From Mycosarcoma maydis (lineage: Eukaryota > Basidiomycota > Ustilaginomycetes > Ustilaginales), in assembly GCF_000328475.2 (NCBI RefSeq), contig NC_026478.1, forward strand, positions 1,798,001-1,862,000: a stretch of 64,000 nt of DNA, read 5' to 3'. Positions 21,846 to 32,166 of the stretch are shown one piece after another. The notes beneath the pieces are model-generated. The model saw only the letters and a list, made by a program, of their open reading frames with translations. It made no database searches and was not told where the DNA came from. The position numbers and the translations under genes are program-made. Numbering within the stretch: position 1 is the stretch's first letter; the number at the start of each line of letters is the position of its first letter.

Positions 21846-23282
21846 ATGCCACCTAAAGCCGACTGGGAAAAGTACAAAAAGCCTGATGTGGACTCCAAAG
21901 ACGAAGACAAGATCGTCGCGCTAGACGAGGGCGATATTCAGTTGCTCAAGACTTACGGTCAGGGTCCTTATGCTGCCTCGCTCAAGGGCATCGAAAACGA
22001 GATCAAGGAGCTGCAGAAGCGCGTCAATGAAAAGATGGGTGTCAAGGAGAGTGACACTGGTCTCGCACCACCAAATCTGTGGGACTTGCCAGCAGATCGA
22101 CAACGCATGGGCGAGGAGGAGCCCCTTCAAGTTGCACGCTGCACCAAGATCATTCGAGCCGAATCCAAAAAGGAGGGCGAAGCGTCAGAAGGAGGTGCTT
22201 CGGGAAGCGCAGGCAGTAGATCAGGAGGCGGTCTTGGAGGTCTTGGCGGTCTAGGAGGCCTGGGAGGTTTCGGTGGCTCTTCGCACCCAACAGCCGATGA
22301 GGAAGACAAGTACGTCATCAACGTCAAACAGATCGCCAAGTTCGTCGTTTCGCTCGGCGAGCGTGTGGCACCCACAGATATTGAAGAGGGCATGCGCGTC
22401 GGTGTCGATCGCAACAAGTACCAAATCCAGATTCCACTACCACCCAAGATCGATCCCTCGGTCACCATGATGCAAGTCGAGGAGAAGCCGGATGTCACCT
22501 ATGGCGATGTCGGCGGTTGCAAGGAGCAGATTGAAAAATTGAGGGAAGTCGTCGAGCTTCCGCTGCTTTCACCAGAGCGCTTCGTCAACCTCGGCATCGA
22601 CCCACCCAAGGGTGTGCTGCTTTACGGCCCTCCCGGTACCGGAAAAACGCTCTGTGCGCGAGCCGTCGCCAACCGAACAGACGCCACTTTTATCCGAGTC
22701 ATTGGTTCCGAGCTCGTTCAGAAATACGTGGGTGAGGGAGCGAGGATGGTACGTGAGCTCTTCGAGATGGCAAGGACCAAGAAAGCGTGTATTATCTTCT
22801 TTGACGAAGTCGACGCAATTGGTGGTGCACGTTTCGACGACGGTGCCGGAGGAGACAACGAGGTGCAGCGAACCATGCTGGAGCTCATCAACCAACTCGA
22901 TGGTTTCGACGCGAGAGGTAACATCAAGGTGCTCATGGCTACCAACCGACCTGATACGCTCGATCCTGCGCTTCTGCGTCCCGGTCGTCTCGACCGAAGA
23001 GTCGAATTTGGTCTGCCAGATAACGACGGTCGTGCCAACATCTTGCGCATCCACGCACGTTCCATGTCGGTTGAGAAGGACATCCGATACCACCTCATCG
23101 CTCGTCTCTGCCCCAACGCCACCGGTGCTGAGCTGCGATCGGTGGCAACAGAGGCGGGCATGTTTGCTATTCGTGCGCGAAGAAAAATGGCCACCGAACG
23201 CGATTTCCTCGATGCGGTCGACAAGGTCATTCGCCAGGGCAGCAAGTTTTCATCGACAGCTTTGTATGCTCAGTACAACTAG
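21846..23282 (+). CDS. RPT1: 26S proteasome regulatory ATPase Rpt1
   Basis: Single exon of 478 aa. The N-terminal coiled coil ([16 protein letters not shown]) is followed by a Gly/Ser-rich stretch at residues about 111-147 that contains repeated GGLGG units. Then come the OB domain and the AAA+ core: Walker A GPPGTGKT at 261-268, Walker [13 protein letters not shown], and the second region of homology with [12 protein letters not shown]. The C-terminus ends in ALYAQYN, close to the HbYX-type tails of Rpt subunits. Rpt1 is part of the hexameric unfoldase of the 19S particle. The Gly-rich insert makes it longer than animal Rpt1. Confidence 0.97.
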   Translation: MPPKADWEKYKKPDVDSKDEDKIVALDEGDIQLLKTYGQGPYAASLKGIENEIKELQKRVNEKMGVKESDTGLAPPNLWDLPADRQRMGEEEPLQVARCTKIIRAESKKEGEASEGGASGSAGSRSGGGLGGLGGLGGLGGFGGSSHPTADEEDKYVINVKQIAKFVVSLGERVAPTDIEEGMRVGVDRNKYQIQIPLPPKIDPSVTMMQVEEKPDVTYGDVGGCKEQIEKLREVVELPLLSPERFVNLGIDPPKGVLLYGPPGTGKTLCARAVANRTDATFIRVIGSELVQKYVGEGARMVRELFEMARTKKACIIFFDEVDAIGGARFDDGAGGDNEVQRTMLELINQLDGFDARGNIKVLMATNRPDTLDPALLRPGRLDRRVEFGLPDNDGRANILRIHARSMSVEKDIRYHLIARLCPNATGAELRSVATEAGMFAIRARRKMATERDFLDAVDKVIRQGSKFSSTALYAQYN

Positions 23283-23498
23283 ACGCACCTTGCGCTTCGT
23301 CTTTTCCTCGTGTACTATCATTCGTGATTCGGCCTCGAAAGCAAATTTGTTCAACACAGAGGCAAAAACCAGCCGTGATTCGTGCAATCGTGAATGTGTG
23401 AGAACGTGTGTGATTTGCGAGCTGACGCTCAGCAGGGTATCAAGTTTTTATAGTCCTGTACAAGATCCGCGTAACATGGGCCTTCTTCGTTTCGTGTT

Positions 23499-24866
23499 TT
23501 AATCGTGATCATTTTCCTCTTCGCCTGGACACTCGTCGTTGAGCTGCTCGGCAGTTGTATACTGACAACCGCAAAAGAGGCAATACAGATGATCGCGTCT
23601 CAGACAGTCCAAGACGAGCACGAGCTGGTTCTTTGTGTCGAGCTCGATGAATTGTTTAGCTTCCTCGATCTGTTGTTGGTTGCTGGAGAAAGCGAGCTGG
23701 AGCAGTTGGACGGCCGATCGAAACGATGGGTCGGTTTGCATGCGTTGGTCGATGGTGGCATTGGTGAGAGAAGTGGGGGTTTGGCCTGTGAGCAGGCGAT
23801 AGATGTCGACGTTGAGCCAGAGTGGGTTGTACTGGATCGAGGAGGATTGGTCGAGGTGAATGAGGGCTTGACGGGCGCGTGACAGAAGGTTGGCATTGTG
23901 ACGCTGTTGGTGTGCGCTCGAGATCCTTGTGCGGAAGTCGGATTCTGCTGACGACGGTTCAGCAACCGATTGGCGAGAGGAAGCTGCTTTGGCGCGGATA
24001 GCTTCGGCGACGTCAGGGGACGTCTTGGGTATCATTCCAATGCCTGCCCGTCGGTGCAGGCCCAGCCAGCGCTGGTCGGGCCGCAGAGGTTCGAGTTGTG
24101 CATGTACAATGCCCGACCTCGGCTCCTCCATCTTCGTTGTAAAAGATGCTTCGGAAACGCCGCCGGTAAGATACTCATCTTCCGCTCTCTCTTGAGAAGC
24201 CTGTCGAGCCTGCTGGGCTTGTTGCTCTTCGTCGCTATCGAGCGATTCTGAGTCTGTCTCGTCTGGTGAGCCTTCTGCCGCCGTTTGCTTGCCTTCTTCC
24301 TCTTCCGACTCCTCTTCTTCAATGCTCTGGCGATCACCATCTCTGTCGGTTGATGCCTGCATCTGCCTTCCCAGCGCCTCACCGCGCCGATAGCCCATGG
24401 CCAACATCATCCGCATTGCCTTTGCCGTCCCATCATCCCCTACGTTCTCCGCTGCTCCTCCCACTTGGTCTCTTTGCATCAGGTCCCACCTTCTAGCCCC
24501 ATGCTTTCCTTCAGGCGGTAGCTTGCCACCACCAGCAATGATCTCCGCCTCGGCGAGTAAATCTCGATCCAGTCCTTCCTGTCTTGCTTGCTCCTCACGC
24601 TCCTTGTTCGATTTGCGCTGTTTCGCTCTGCTAGAATGATGCGCTTCGAGGCGTCGTCGTCTGTTGGTGTACGTTAGAGGGCGTTTGTCTTGAGTAGTGA
24701 TGAGAAACTTGTCGGACATAAAGTCGTCTTCATCCTCGACCTGATGGCTGTCATTTTGGGGTTGCTTAGGAGCAGCAGAAGGTGGTGAGGGTTCGCTCTG
24801 AATCTCGCGCAGCAGAGAAAGTGCATCAAACCGTGTCGGCTTGGTTGACGATGATCCAGACTGCAT
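23499..24866 (-). CDS. GPATCH11: G-patch domain protein, GPATCH11/CCDC75 type
   Basis: Single exon of 455 aa from the ATG at 24866 (MQSGSSSTKPTRFDALS). Residues about 50-60 (DDFMSDKFL) and the following basic coiled region match the GPATCH11 start. The G-patch is split: AMRMMLAMGYRRGEALGR near residue 150 and QRWLGLHRRAGIGM near residue 265 are separated by an acidic Ser/Glu insert. The C-terminal DUF4187-like domain contains DCLRRDHLYCLFCGCQYTT, with a Cys pair. The animal relative is linked to splicing factors and kinetochore localisation; the role in fungi is inferred. The gene is convergent with RPT1 (216 bp apart). Confidence 0.85.
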   Translation of the reverse strand: MQSGSSSTKPTRFDALSLLREIQSEPSPPSAAPKQPQNDSHQVEDEDDFMSDKFLITTQDKRPLTYTNRRRRLEAHHSSRAKQRKSNKEREEQARQEGLDRDLLAEAEIIAGGGKLPPEGKHGARRWDLMQRDQVGGAAENVGDDGTAKAMRMMLAMGYRRGEALGRQMQASTDRDGDRQSIEEEESEEEEGKQTAAEGSPDETDSESLDSDEEQQAQQARQASQERAEDEYLTGGVSEASFTTKMEEPRSGIVHAQLEPLRPDQRWLGLHRRAGIGMIPKTSPDVAEAIRAKAASSRQSVAEPSSAESDFRTRISSAHQQRHNANLLSRARQALIHLDQSSSIQYNPLWLNVDIYRLLTGQTPTSLTNATIDQRMQTDPSFRSAVQLLQLAFSSNQQQIEEAKQFIELDTKNQLVLVLDCLRRDHLYCLFCGCQYTTAEQLNDECPGEEENDHD

Positions 24867-25596
24867 CGAGCGCTATTGCGAGACTTCTCAGTCGTTAGCA
24901 GATCAGACCCAGGCTGAAAGAATTGCAATCAGAAGCACATGTGACGAGCAAGCACGAAGCTGAAACAAATTTGCCCAGCTGCCACTCGTCACTCGTGACT
25001 GTGACTGCGGCGGAAAACCTCCACACGAGTTTGAGCTGTTGCTCACGGCCCGCGGCATTTAAAGAATCACAAATAACGTTACCGCTTCGCTTCGACAGGA
25101 CTTGTCCAACAGCACATTCGTGATTACAACTTGACAGAATAATGAGGGGGTCATGGGTCGAAAGCGACTACATGCCCTGTCAGATTGAAAAGCGAGAGCA
25201 ATCTTTATAGGATCAAGTCTCTTTGAAGACGCACAAGGTCAGAGAAGAATGCATGATCCGTTGTTGGTTCCAGCAAAGTGTGTAATAGTACGGAGATGAT
25301 TAGTAGATACAAGCTCGATCAGGAGGAGCTGTGAGTGCAAGAGAAGGAGTGATTGATACATTTCGGAGCTCTTGTGTCCATCAGGCGAGGGTCAAGAACG
25401 TATCTGATGAAGTCCATGACGTCGACTGAGAGCGAGAAGCATTGGCGCAATCATAGCAGGAGCTGTTTGCTCTTTACATTCGCGCAATATTGATCTTCGC
25501 TTGCGGACTCGGCACGTTGAGTCGATTGCGGCTGCTAACGGTGTTCCAGTGGATCGATGGGATCTGTGAAGGATCAGAACCAGATTGTGGCTGCAT
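24867..25596. other. Intergenic region between PIS1 3' end and GPATCH11 5' end
   Basis: 730 bp between two minus-strand genes. I see no repeat or gene that I can support. Short words of the CACGAGT/CGTGACT type occur at about 24985-25015. Confidence 0.5.
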
Positions 25597-26433
25597 TTAG
25601 AGCGCCTTGCTGCGGGCCTTCTGTCGCTCCTCGAGATCCTTGCCCACGAGCACTTTAGCCGCCTTCCAAAACTGGACACAGTTGATGATCTGCTTAGCAG
25701 CGCAAATTGGGAAAGTGATTGCACCTACGATCTGCGGCCAGCTGAGCTTGGGAGTCTCTTTGATGATGAACGCCATCCACGGAGAAGCCTTGAGCGCTGA
25801 GGGGACGAGGAAGAGCAGAGGCTCAATGTCGAGTCCAAACGGCCTCTTATAGAAGTCCATCAGGTACAAGCAGACAAAGAACAGCTCGTTGCCTGCACAA
25901 AACATGAAGAGCGTCCTGCTGTCGTTGTAGTAGTACCACAGGATTTTGGACACGTCCGACGTGACAATCTTGTGCGATGCCGATCCAGTGACAAGCGAGC
26001 TGTACATGTGGATGTAGTGCGAGCTAAAGTCGAGCGTGATAAGGCCTTGGAAGATGACGGCGCATCGTGGGTAGGCGGCGGTGAGGAAGCAAAGCAAGCA
26101 TGCGGTCGTGCAGCGATCGGTGACCATGTCGAGCACCGCTCCGAACTTTGTCGATTGACCCAATGCTCTGGCAGCCATACCATCAAAGGCATCGAGAAGA
26201 CAAGAGACACCGTAGAGGAGGGTGCAGACCTTGGGATTGCCCTTCATAAAGTAGAGCGAAAGAGCAGCCAGAATAACACGAGCGTAACCTATCAAGTTGG
26301 GCACGAAGAGGAAGACATTTTCGTCTGCGTTGTTGGCTCTGTGCAGAAGCGATTCTGTCTTGCCGCCTGCAGTGCCATTAGCGGCCGCTACGTGTGCTGC
26401 TGTCGATTTAGAGTTTCGTGTACTTCTTGGCAT
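25597..26433 (-). CDS. PIS1: CDP-diacylglycerol-inositol 3-phosphatidyltransferase (PI synthase)
   Basis: Single exon of 278 aa. The CDP-alcohol phosphatidyltransferase signature D-x2-DG-x2-AR-x8-G-x3-D-x3-D is complete (Asp81, Asp84, Asp102, Asp106). The preceding FVPNLIGYARVILAALSLYF and the following THE-like segment LDFSSHYIHMYSSL are typical of PI synthase rather than choline or ethanolamine phosphotransferases. Several membrane helices follow, and the C-terminus is basic. The enzyme makes phosphatidylinositol from CDP-diacylglycerol and inositol in the ER. The N-terminal 35 residues are Ser/Thr/Ala-rich and longer than in budding yeast. Confidence 0.96.
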   Translation of the reverse strand: MPRSTRNSKSTAAHVAAANGTAGGKTESLLHRANNADENVFLFVPNLIGYARVILAALSLYFMKGNPKVCTLLYGVSCLLDAFDGMAARALGQSTKFGAVLDMVTDRCTTACLLCFLTAAYPRCAVIFQGLITLDFSSHYIHMYSSLVTGSASHKIVTSDVSKILWYYYNDSRTLFMFCAGNELFFVCLYLMDFYKRPFGLDIEPLLFLVPSALKASPWMAFIIKETPKLSWPQIVGAITFPICAAKQIINCVQFWKAAKVLVGKDLEERQKARSKAL

Positions 26434-27525
26434 CGTGAACGAATGTGATAGAAGTTCGAGTGCTTGAATCCTTGGAAAGTTTGAAAAGGATGGTAGAAGG
26501 CGCCGCTCAACGAAAGCACCTTTCTTAAACGCCCGAGGTTTGGCGAGATTGCCGATCGCACTCGGTGTGAATGCAGCGATAGCGAGCGATGCTGATGATT
26601 CAGGCTGCGATCACCGACGGACTTGCAAATGAACCGGAAAGGGTGAGGTGGCCAAGCCAGCGGTAGAATGTTGATGATGGTGATGAGGTTGCAACGTTGA
26701 CGCGAACTTTATCGTGATTGCGGTGGATGGATGGAACGATGATGGTGCTGCCGTATTCTTGATTATCGTGTATAGTTTGGCCCGTGTGACGCACTCACGA
26801 CTGGCTCGAGTTGCTCCAGACGAAAAAGCTTGACGGGAAATCGCGACGCCGAGTCTGCAGAGTGAAACACGAATCACGAATCGTGAGTCGTGAGTGTTGA
26901 GTGGAGTTGTTTTCTAGATCAGTTGTGAGTTTTGTATTCAAGATTCGTGATTCGTGATTCGTGATATTCGTGATTCCTGGTTTCGTAGTTTACACAGACA
27001 GATACGGGTTTCGTGCCGTGTGCGTCACAGACGAGAGACGTGAGACAACCGTGAACGAATTGTGAATCCTGCGTTGCGGCTCAACTTCTTCTGCCTTGTC
27101 CGCGTGAAATCACGAATGAGCAAAATGCACGACTGCAAGTCGTGACTCGTGATGTGAACGTGGAAGCTTGGTGATACTGTTACATTATCGCTCTCCAACA
27201 CTTCAATCGTTGCGTCATGCCAGGGCTTCGTGCCTTCACGCCCATCGTGCCTCACGCTTGTGCTGGAAAAGTGCAACAGTCACGAGTGTGGAAGTTGGTC
27301 CGAGAGCCGAAGTGAATCAAGCCTTATTCGTGATTTGGCTTCCCCGCTGCTTCGCAGAAGCGAGAGGCTTCATTTACACCATTGTGGAACACAACAGGCA
27401 GGAACATCATCCTGTACGACACCAAAGTCAGACAACAGCTACCCCTCCTCACTTTGGGCCCTCGGGAGCCGCAGCTCTTCATCCGCAGGCATCTCCGAGA
27501 GGCATGTCCAAGGCTCCGTCCAGCC
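26434..27525. other. Divergent region upstream of PIS1 and ORC3, rich in the dispersed motif
   Basis: About 1.1 kb with the densest motif content in the window. Copies run from 26868 to 26896 (CACGAATCACGAATCGTGAG) and from 26942 to 26975, where TTCGTGA is repeated head to tail. More isolated copies lie at about 27040-27150 and at 27325. No gene is supported. Confidence 0.65.
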
Positions 27526-30519
27526 ATGTCTGCAACAAGGTCCAACTACGAGCCGACGACCAGCGGACTCGACAGACTCTCCTCAGTATGCTACACGATA
27601 CCCTGGCGGCCAAAAAAGAGACCAAAAAAGGTTACTTCAGGCAATGACAAGTCAGAGCAAAACCACCAGCCGCCATTTCCCGTGCTGACCGAGTTTGAGG
27701 CTGACAGCAAACCAGCCCACGTCCGATATGCTTCATACCAGATCGCAGTTCAGAGGACAGAAGCTCTCTTCGATAGGTGCATGGACAATGTCTACAGCTC
27801 GCTCTTCGACGATTTGAGCACATTCTTCAAGGCGGCGCAAGCTCCGGCGCATTCCGAAGAACATTCTGCCACCCAAGTTGGAATGATGAACGAGGATCTC
27901 TTTCTGCCTGGATTCGAAAGCGCTGATCAAGCCCATTCAAGCTTCAGTGGAATTCACAGCTCTGCGACGAGCATTCAGGCGGCTTTGCTCATTTCCACCT
28001 CGGCGCCATACCTATCTTCCTTCTCGAATCGTCTCGTTTCTCATATATCGAATCCAAGCATCGACGCACCGCCCAGCATCGCCGTCACTCTTTCCGCAAG
28101 CGAGTGCTCTAACCTCTATACCGCGCTTCGACTTCTAGTAGCACGGTTTATCGCGCAAGGCTCGGTCATCGATACGGCACAACACGTCGAGTTGTCGGAT
28201 GTAGAGGCTGCTGCATTTGCAGGCAAGATCGAGCCAGACCTTCATGTGCTTGGAGATTGGTGGCAGAGCAAGTTTGGTCACTTGCAACGCCGACCTAAGT
28301 TGGTACTCAACCTGCCTACCATCGAGTCTGTTGAGCCTACAGTGCTCTCGGATCTCTTGTCAGCCTTGCAGACTTTTATAGCTGAGTCGCCAGACTCAAA
28401 GCCTTCATTACACGACACAAAAGCAGCAGCTTCAATGAGGCCCCAGCTCCTGCTGGTCCTAGGCATTACTTCACCATCAGGAGACCTCACTGCAGTTTCA
28501 GCCGATGGAACTGGCGTATCGAGCACTTCATCCGCAACAGCAGCACCGGCGCCTTGGATCGATTACATCCCACGACAAGTATTGCGAGTGCTCGATATCT
28601 CGCGCTTTTCACTTCCGAGCAAGGAAATCGTCTGGTCGCAGCTCGCGCAGACTTTCCTCACTTCCCGCCACCTACCTCTCTCTCTCGGACCGTCGACTTT
28701 CGAATACATCAGAGAGACGTACTGGGAGAGGGATGCTGACCTAGATTCGGTTCTCGATGCCATTCATTTGGCGTATTTTGTTCACTTTTCTAGCAAACCC
28801 GAATCCGTGTTCACAATCCCAGGCCAGGCCAAGATGGTCCACCTCCACAGCTGGACACCAAAGATGGTGGAAAGGATGAAGATTGCCTTTCTCGCCACCG
28901 ACGAATCTGGTGGTTTGGTGTTACCACTCCTCGCAGACGATATGCGTCCGTCAGAACTGAACGTCGACGAATTCTTGCAAGAGGCTCTGCAGTCCGACCA
29001 GTTCATCCTCAGCGAGCTCGGTCAGCTCCATCATCCGCGCGAGGTGCTTTGCTTCCGAATCGAGTTCGCTGTCCGCTTCCTCTTTCGAGCCTTTGAAGGG
29101 CTGATGCGTATTCAAAGTCGAGCTACTACAGCTGCACACGCGATACACTCTCGCAACATTTCCGCTGCGGCACAGCAGGCAGTCGAGATGGACGAACAAC
29201 GCCAATTGGAGCGCGCGAGTGAAATCTTGACGCAAGTTGTCATGCAGTGCCTAAACGCGTCAGTGGGCTCATTGGATGCAAGCAAGCGACCTCCACCAGC
29301 TCTCACGCTACGCAACGGTCTAGCGAGGCTTTGCAATGCTGCTCGACGACTGCTATCAGACGAGTTCGAGACGCTGCTGGATGACATGGTGGCGGCGGCG
29401 GAGGACGAAATGAGTAGGCTCGAGGAGGCAATGGGTGAACAGATTGATGTTGCTGATGATGTCGAGTCGAGTGACTCTGGCCAGCTGCGATCGGCGTCGG
29501 TATCCATCGTTGCACAGAGTGCACGGTTCCTTGCTGGGCTTCGAACTTTCCAGCAGAGACTAGCACAAACCATGATTGCTGGTACTGCAGGTGTCAACGA
29601 GGACGAAGATGCTGAAATCGCTGCTTCTACTTTCCACCATGCCGACAGTAGTCAAGCTGCGCAGCAGAAACGTGAAGCGCGTCTCCAACGCGTCCAACGA
29701 AAGCTTCTTATGGAAGAAAAACTGCTTGGCCTTAAGCGAGAGATCACCGACTGGATAGTTCACTCGCTCCACGATCTCGTCGACTGGAAGCACATCTCGT
29801 GCACGTTCTCAACCTCGGACAACGGCCCTTTGCACTTACTTCGCGATATCTTCTGGGTCGATTGTTACGGACCCTTGGCCACTCTTCTCGATCCATCCAC
29901 ACGCGCAGGTCTCACGCTGCCCTTGTCGGAACCCGTAGAGTTTGTCGAAAGCCTCTACGAAGCCGCATTGAGCCTTGTACCTGCCGACGAGCTTGGCGGG
30001 ATCGATATGGGGCGGCTTAAAACCCTGGACGAGCCAGATGTGTGTCGGCTATTTCGGTTGTATCTGGAATGTGCCAAGTTTGTCAACTTGGCCGATTGGT
30101 ACGATGCATTCAAGCAGACGGTTGAGGCGGATCAGATCGCCGACCGGGCGGAAAGCAATTCGATTCAAGGTGATGCACTGCAAGAGCATCGACAAGCTTC
30201 AGTGGATGCAAATGCGGACGATCCATCGACAACGAGGAGAAGTACTCGCAAGCGCGCACCACAAGTGCAATATCTAGACGAGTCCGAGCATGAACCAGAC
30301 GCGCCGGACACTCGGTCCCGAAAATCTCGCACTCACGCAATAACCCGCGAACAACGCAGAGGCTCAGACGCAACGACGGCAACCACCGAATCCGTCCTAC
30401 AGAGCCGCTTCGCCCTAGCCCTCAACGAACTAGCCCGCATGGGCATGATTCGTGGCACCAGACGAAGACATGAACACATTACAAAAGTCATGTGGGACCT
30501 CGTTCCGGATAGCTTCTAG
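27526..30519 (+). CDS. ORC3: Origin recognition complex subunit 3
   Basis: The main frame is open to 30519. From the ATG at 27526 it gives 997 aa. Recognisable parts are RYASYQIAVQRTEALFDRCM, then YSSLFDDLSTFFK, the AAA+-like middle (PQLLLVLGITSPSGDL; LDISRFSLPSKE), ALDAIHLAYFVHF-type helices, and the C-terminal winged helix (FRLYLECAKFVNLADWYDAF; ALNELARMGMIRGTRRRHEH). Orc3 binds Orc2 in the origin-binding hexamer. The start is uncertain: an alternative uses the ATG at 27504 in another frame, a 55-bp intron 27586-27640 (gtatgc...cttcag), then the main frame. The alternative changes only the first 30-40 residues. Confidence 0.85.
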   Translation: MSATRSNYEPTTSGLDRLSSVCYTIPWRPKKRPKKVTSGNDKSEQNHQPPFPVLTEFEADSKPAHVRYASYQIAVQRTEALFDRCMDNVYSSLFDDLSTFFKAAQAPAHSEEHSATQVGMMNEDLFLPGFESADQAHSSFSGIHSSATSIQAALLISTSAPYLSSFSNRLVSHISNPSIDAPPSIAVTLSASECSNLYTALRLLVARFIAQGSVIDTAQHVELSDVEAAAFAGKIEPDLHVLGDWWQSKFGHLQRRPKLVLNLPTIESVEPTVLSDLLSALQTFIAESPDSKPSLHDTKAAASMRPQLLLVLGITSPSGDLTAVSADGTGVSSTSSATAAPAPWIDYIPRQVLRVLDISRFSLPSKEIVWSQLAQTFLTSRHLPLSLGPSTFEYIRETYWERDADLDSVLDAIHLAYFVHFSSKPESVFTIPGQAKMVHLHSWTPKMVERMKIAFLATDESGGLVLPLLADDMRPSELNVDEFLQEALQSDQFILSELGQLHHPREVLCFRIEFAVRFLFRAFEGLMRIQSRATTAAHAIHSRNISAAAQQAVEMDEQRQLERASEILTQVVMQCLNASVGSLDASKRPPPALTLRNGLARLCNAARRLLSDEFETLLDDMVAAAEDEMSRLEEAMGEQIDVADDVESSDSGQLRSASVSIVAQSARFLAGLRTFQQRLAQTMIAGTAGVNEDEDAEIAASTFHHADSSQAAQQKREARLQRVQRKLLMEEKLLGLKREITDWIVHSLHDLVDWKHISCTFSTSDNGPLHLLRDIFWVDCYGPLATLLDPSTRAGLTLPLSEPVEFVESLYEAALSLVPADELGGIDMGRLKTLDEPDVCRLFRLYLECAKFVNLADWYDAFKQTVEADQIADRAESNSIQGDALQEHRQASVDANADDPSTTRRSTRKRAPQVQYLDESEHEPDAPDTRSRKSRTHAITREQRRGSDATTATTESVLQSRFALALNELARMGMIRGTRRRHEHITKVMWDLVPDSF

Positions 30520-30759
30520 TTTCGCAACGTTTTTTCCGATCAGTCAGTCTCTGCGCTTCGCTAACATGAAACTGATCTGTTCACGATTGCACCTGGCAAA
30601 GACTGACAGAGCCCGATAGAAGAAAAACAAACAAGTTGCATGAGCAAGCAGAGGTGACGGTAGTGGTACAAAAATATAGAAGACGGACCATGATTCCTCG
30701 GTTCAAACCCCCGAGCAAGCGTATGTAGGGGCGGGCGCGTGTGCGACAGGTCGCCATTG

Positions 30760-32166
30760 TTAGCCGAGCATATCGTCCAAGAAGCTCTCGAGCCTTCCCA
30801 GTTCCCCTGGAGTAGAATGGATCCGTGTCTGATGGTAGGGACGTTGCGGAGCCACCGTATGACCCGAGCGAACGGAGCTGAATGGTTGGGACTGGCGCGT
30901 CTGATTGTTGCCATTGGACCCATTGGAACTGAGTGAAAACACCGATGGATCTTGACCGGCGATACTGCGGTCATTGAGGCTGGCAAGAAAGCTATCGATG
31001 CGTTCAAAGCGATGCGCTGATGAATTTGACCGACCAGCGCTGTCGAGCATTGGCCGTTCGAGTTGCTCTGCCTGAACGATGCCGGCAAGAGGCGGTTTGC
31101 GACGTCCGAAGGTGGTGCTGAAACTCAAACGACTCGCGTGAACGGATGCGGTTTCGCCATTGATGTTACCTTTGCGCTCTTTAGCGAGCGTGGATTCGGT
31201 GTCGGCTGTGAGGCCGTCCAAGAGTGACGCTTCATTGGAGGTTCTGGAGCTATTGTCGCTAGTTGACGAGGTCGCGATGTGGGGACCGATCTGAATGGAA
31301 GGAACAGTACGTGATCTGCCATCGGAACGTTGACGCTCGCCTATGCCGTGACCTTGGAAACGTGCTTTGAGAGCACGTGCCGCGTCTGCTTTCTCTTTCT
31401 CCTTTTGCAACGCCTCCAGATCGATCTCATTGCCATTCGCGTCGACGCTGAGTGCTTCGAACGCCGTCTTGCTATTCTCAACCGTAATTGCATGCACACC
31501 TCCACCTCGACCTTTGGCTTTCTGGCGCTGCCGCTCCTTGTCGTGCAAGTAGGCCAAGCTGTGATCAATGTCGTTCTCGACGTCGGAAACGGACTCGTGC
31601 TGACCACGGCTCCGAGCAATCTCTTCAGAAACGCCAGCTTGTGTACCGGCAGAGTCACCCAGCGCAGCTACACGAGCAACCAGTCTGGAAATGTCGACTT
31701 CGGGTTCCGGCTCTTCATCGTCTTGTATTCTGGGATCCTTTGCTGCTTCGACTCTTTCCAATCTTGCCATCTTGCTTTCGCCTAGCTTTCGACGCGCATA
31801 TTTGCCTTTCGACGGATTTGACGGATCATCGGCCAATTCGGTCGGTTGTGATTTGTCGGACAGGGTTGCGGCCTTTGCGAGACTGGGAAATTCGACATCT
31901 CCATCTTCTTGGTCACTGCCGGTGACGGAGGAGCCCCCTTCACTGTCCTCGTCCTTGTCCTCGTCATCGTCGTCCTCTGTTTTGCTATGCGCTTCAGTCA
32001 GACCACCACCGCGGCCATTTGCTGACAGAGACTGTCGAGGTCTGTTGGCGAATCGTTGGCGATAGCCAGGCTTTGATGAGCCCGGCTCGGCATCGTTTTC
32101 GGAGGCTTTGGCGTTGTTGTTGTATCGCCTCGAGGCTTTGGCTTTGTACTTGTTTTGCAGCACCAT
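30760..32166 (-). CDS. Unrecognised acidic, mostly disordered protein
   Basis: Single exon of 468 aa from the ATG at 32166 (MVLQNKYKAKASRRYNN). A basic first 60 residues is followed by an Asp/Glu/Ser block (DDDDEDKDEDSEGGSS). A possibly conserved patch is DVEFPSLAKAA, then SKGKYARRKLGESKMARLER. Later there are a short predicted helix (ALQKEKEKADAARALKARF) and Ser/Asn/Gln-rich sequence. The last residues (GELGRLESFLDDMLG) form an amphipathic helix. The protein shows no domain I can name. The uninterrupted frame, normal codon use and position between ORC3 (240 bp, convergent) and the SCOC-like gene support a real gene. Confidence 0.75.
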   Translation of the reverse strand: MVLQNKYKAKASRRYNNNAKASENDAEPGSSKPGYRQRFANRPRQSLSANGRGGGLTEAHSKTEDDDDEDKDEDSEGGSSVTGSDQEDGDVEFPSLAKAATLSDKSQPTELADDPSNPSKGKYARRKLGESKMARLERVEAAKDPRIQDDEEPEPEVDISRLVARVAALGDSAGTQAGVSEEIARSRGQHESVSDVENDIDHSLAYLHDKERQRQKAKGRGGGVHAITVENSKTAFEALSVDANGNEIDLEALQKEKEKADAARALKARFQGHGIGERQRSDGRSRTVPSIQIGPHIATSSTSDNSSRTSNEASLLDGLTADTESTLAKERKGNINGETASVHASRLSFSTTFGRRKPPLAGIVQAEQLERPMLDSAGRSNSSAHRFERIDSFLASLNDRSIAGQDPSVFSLSSNGSNGNNQTRQSQPFSSVRSGHTVAPQRPYHQTRIHSTPGELGRLESFLDDMLG

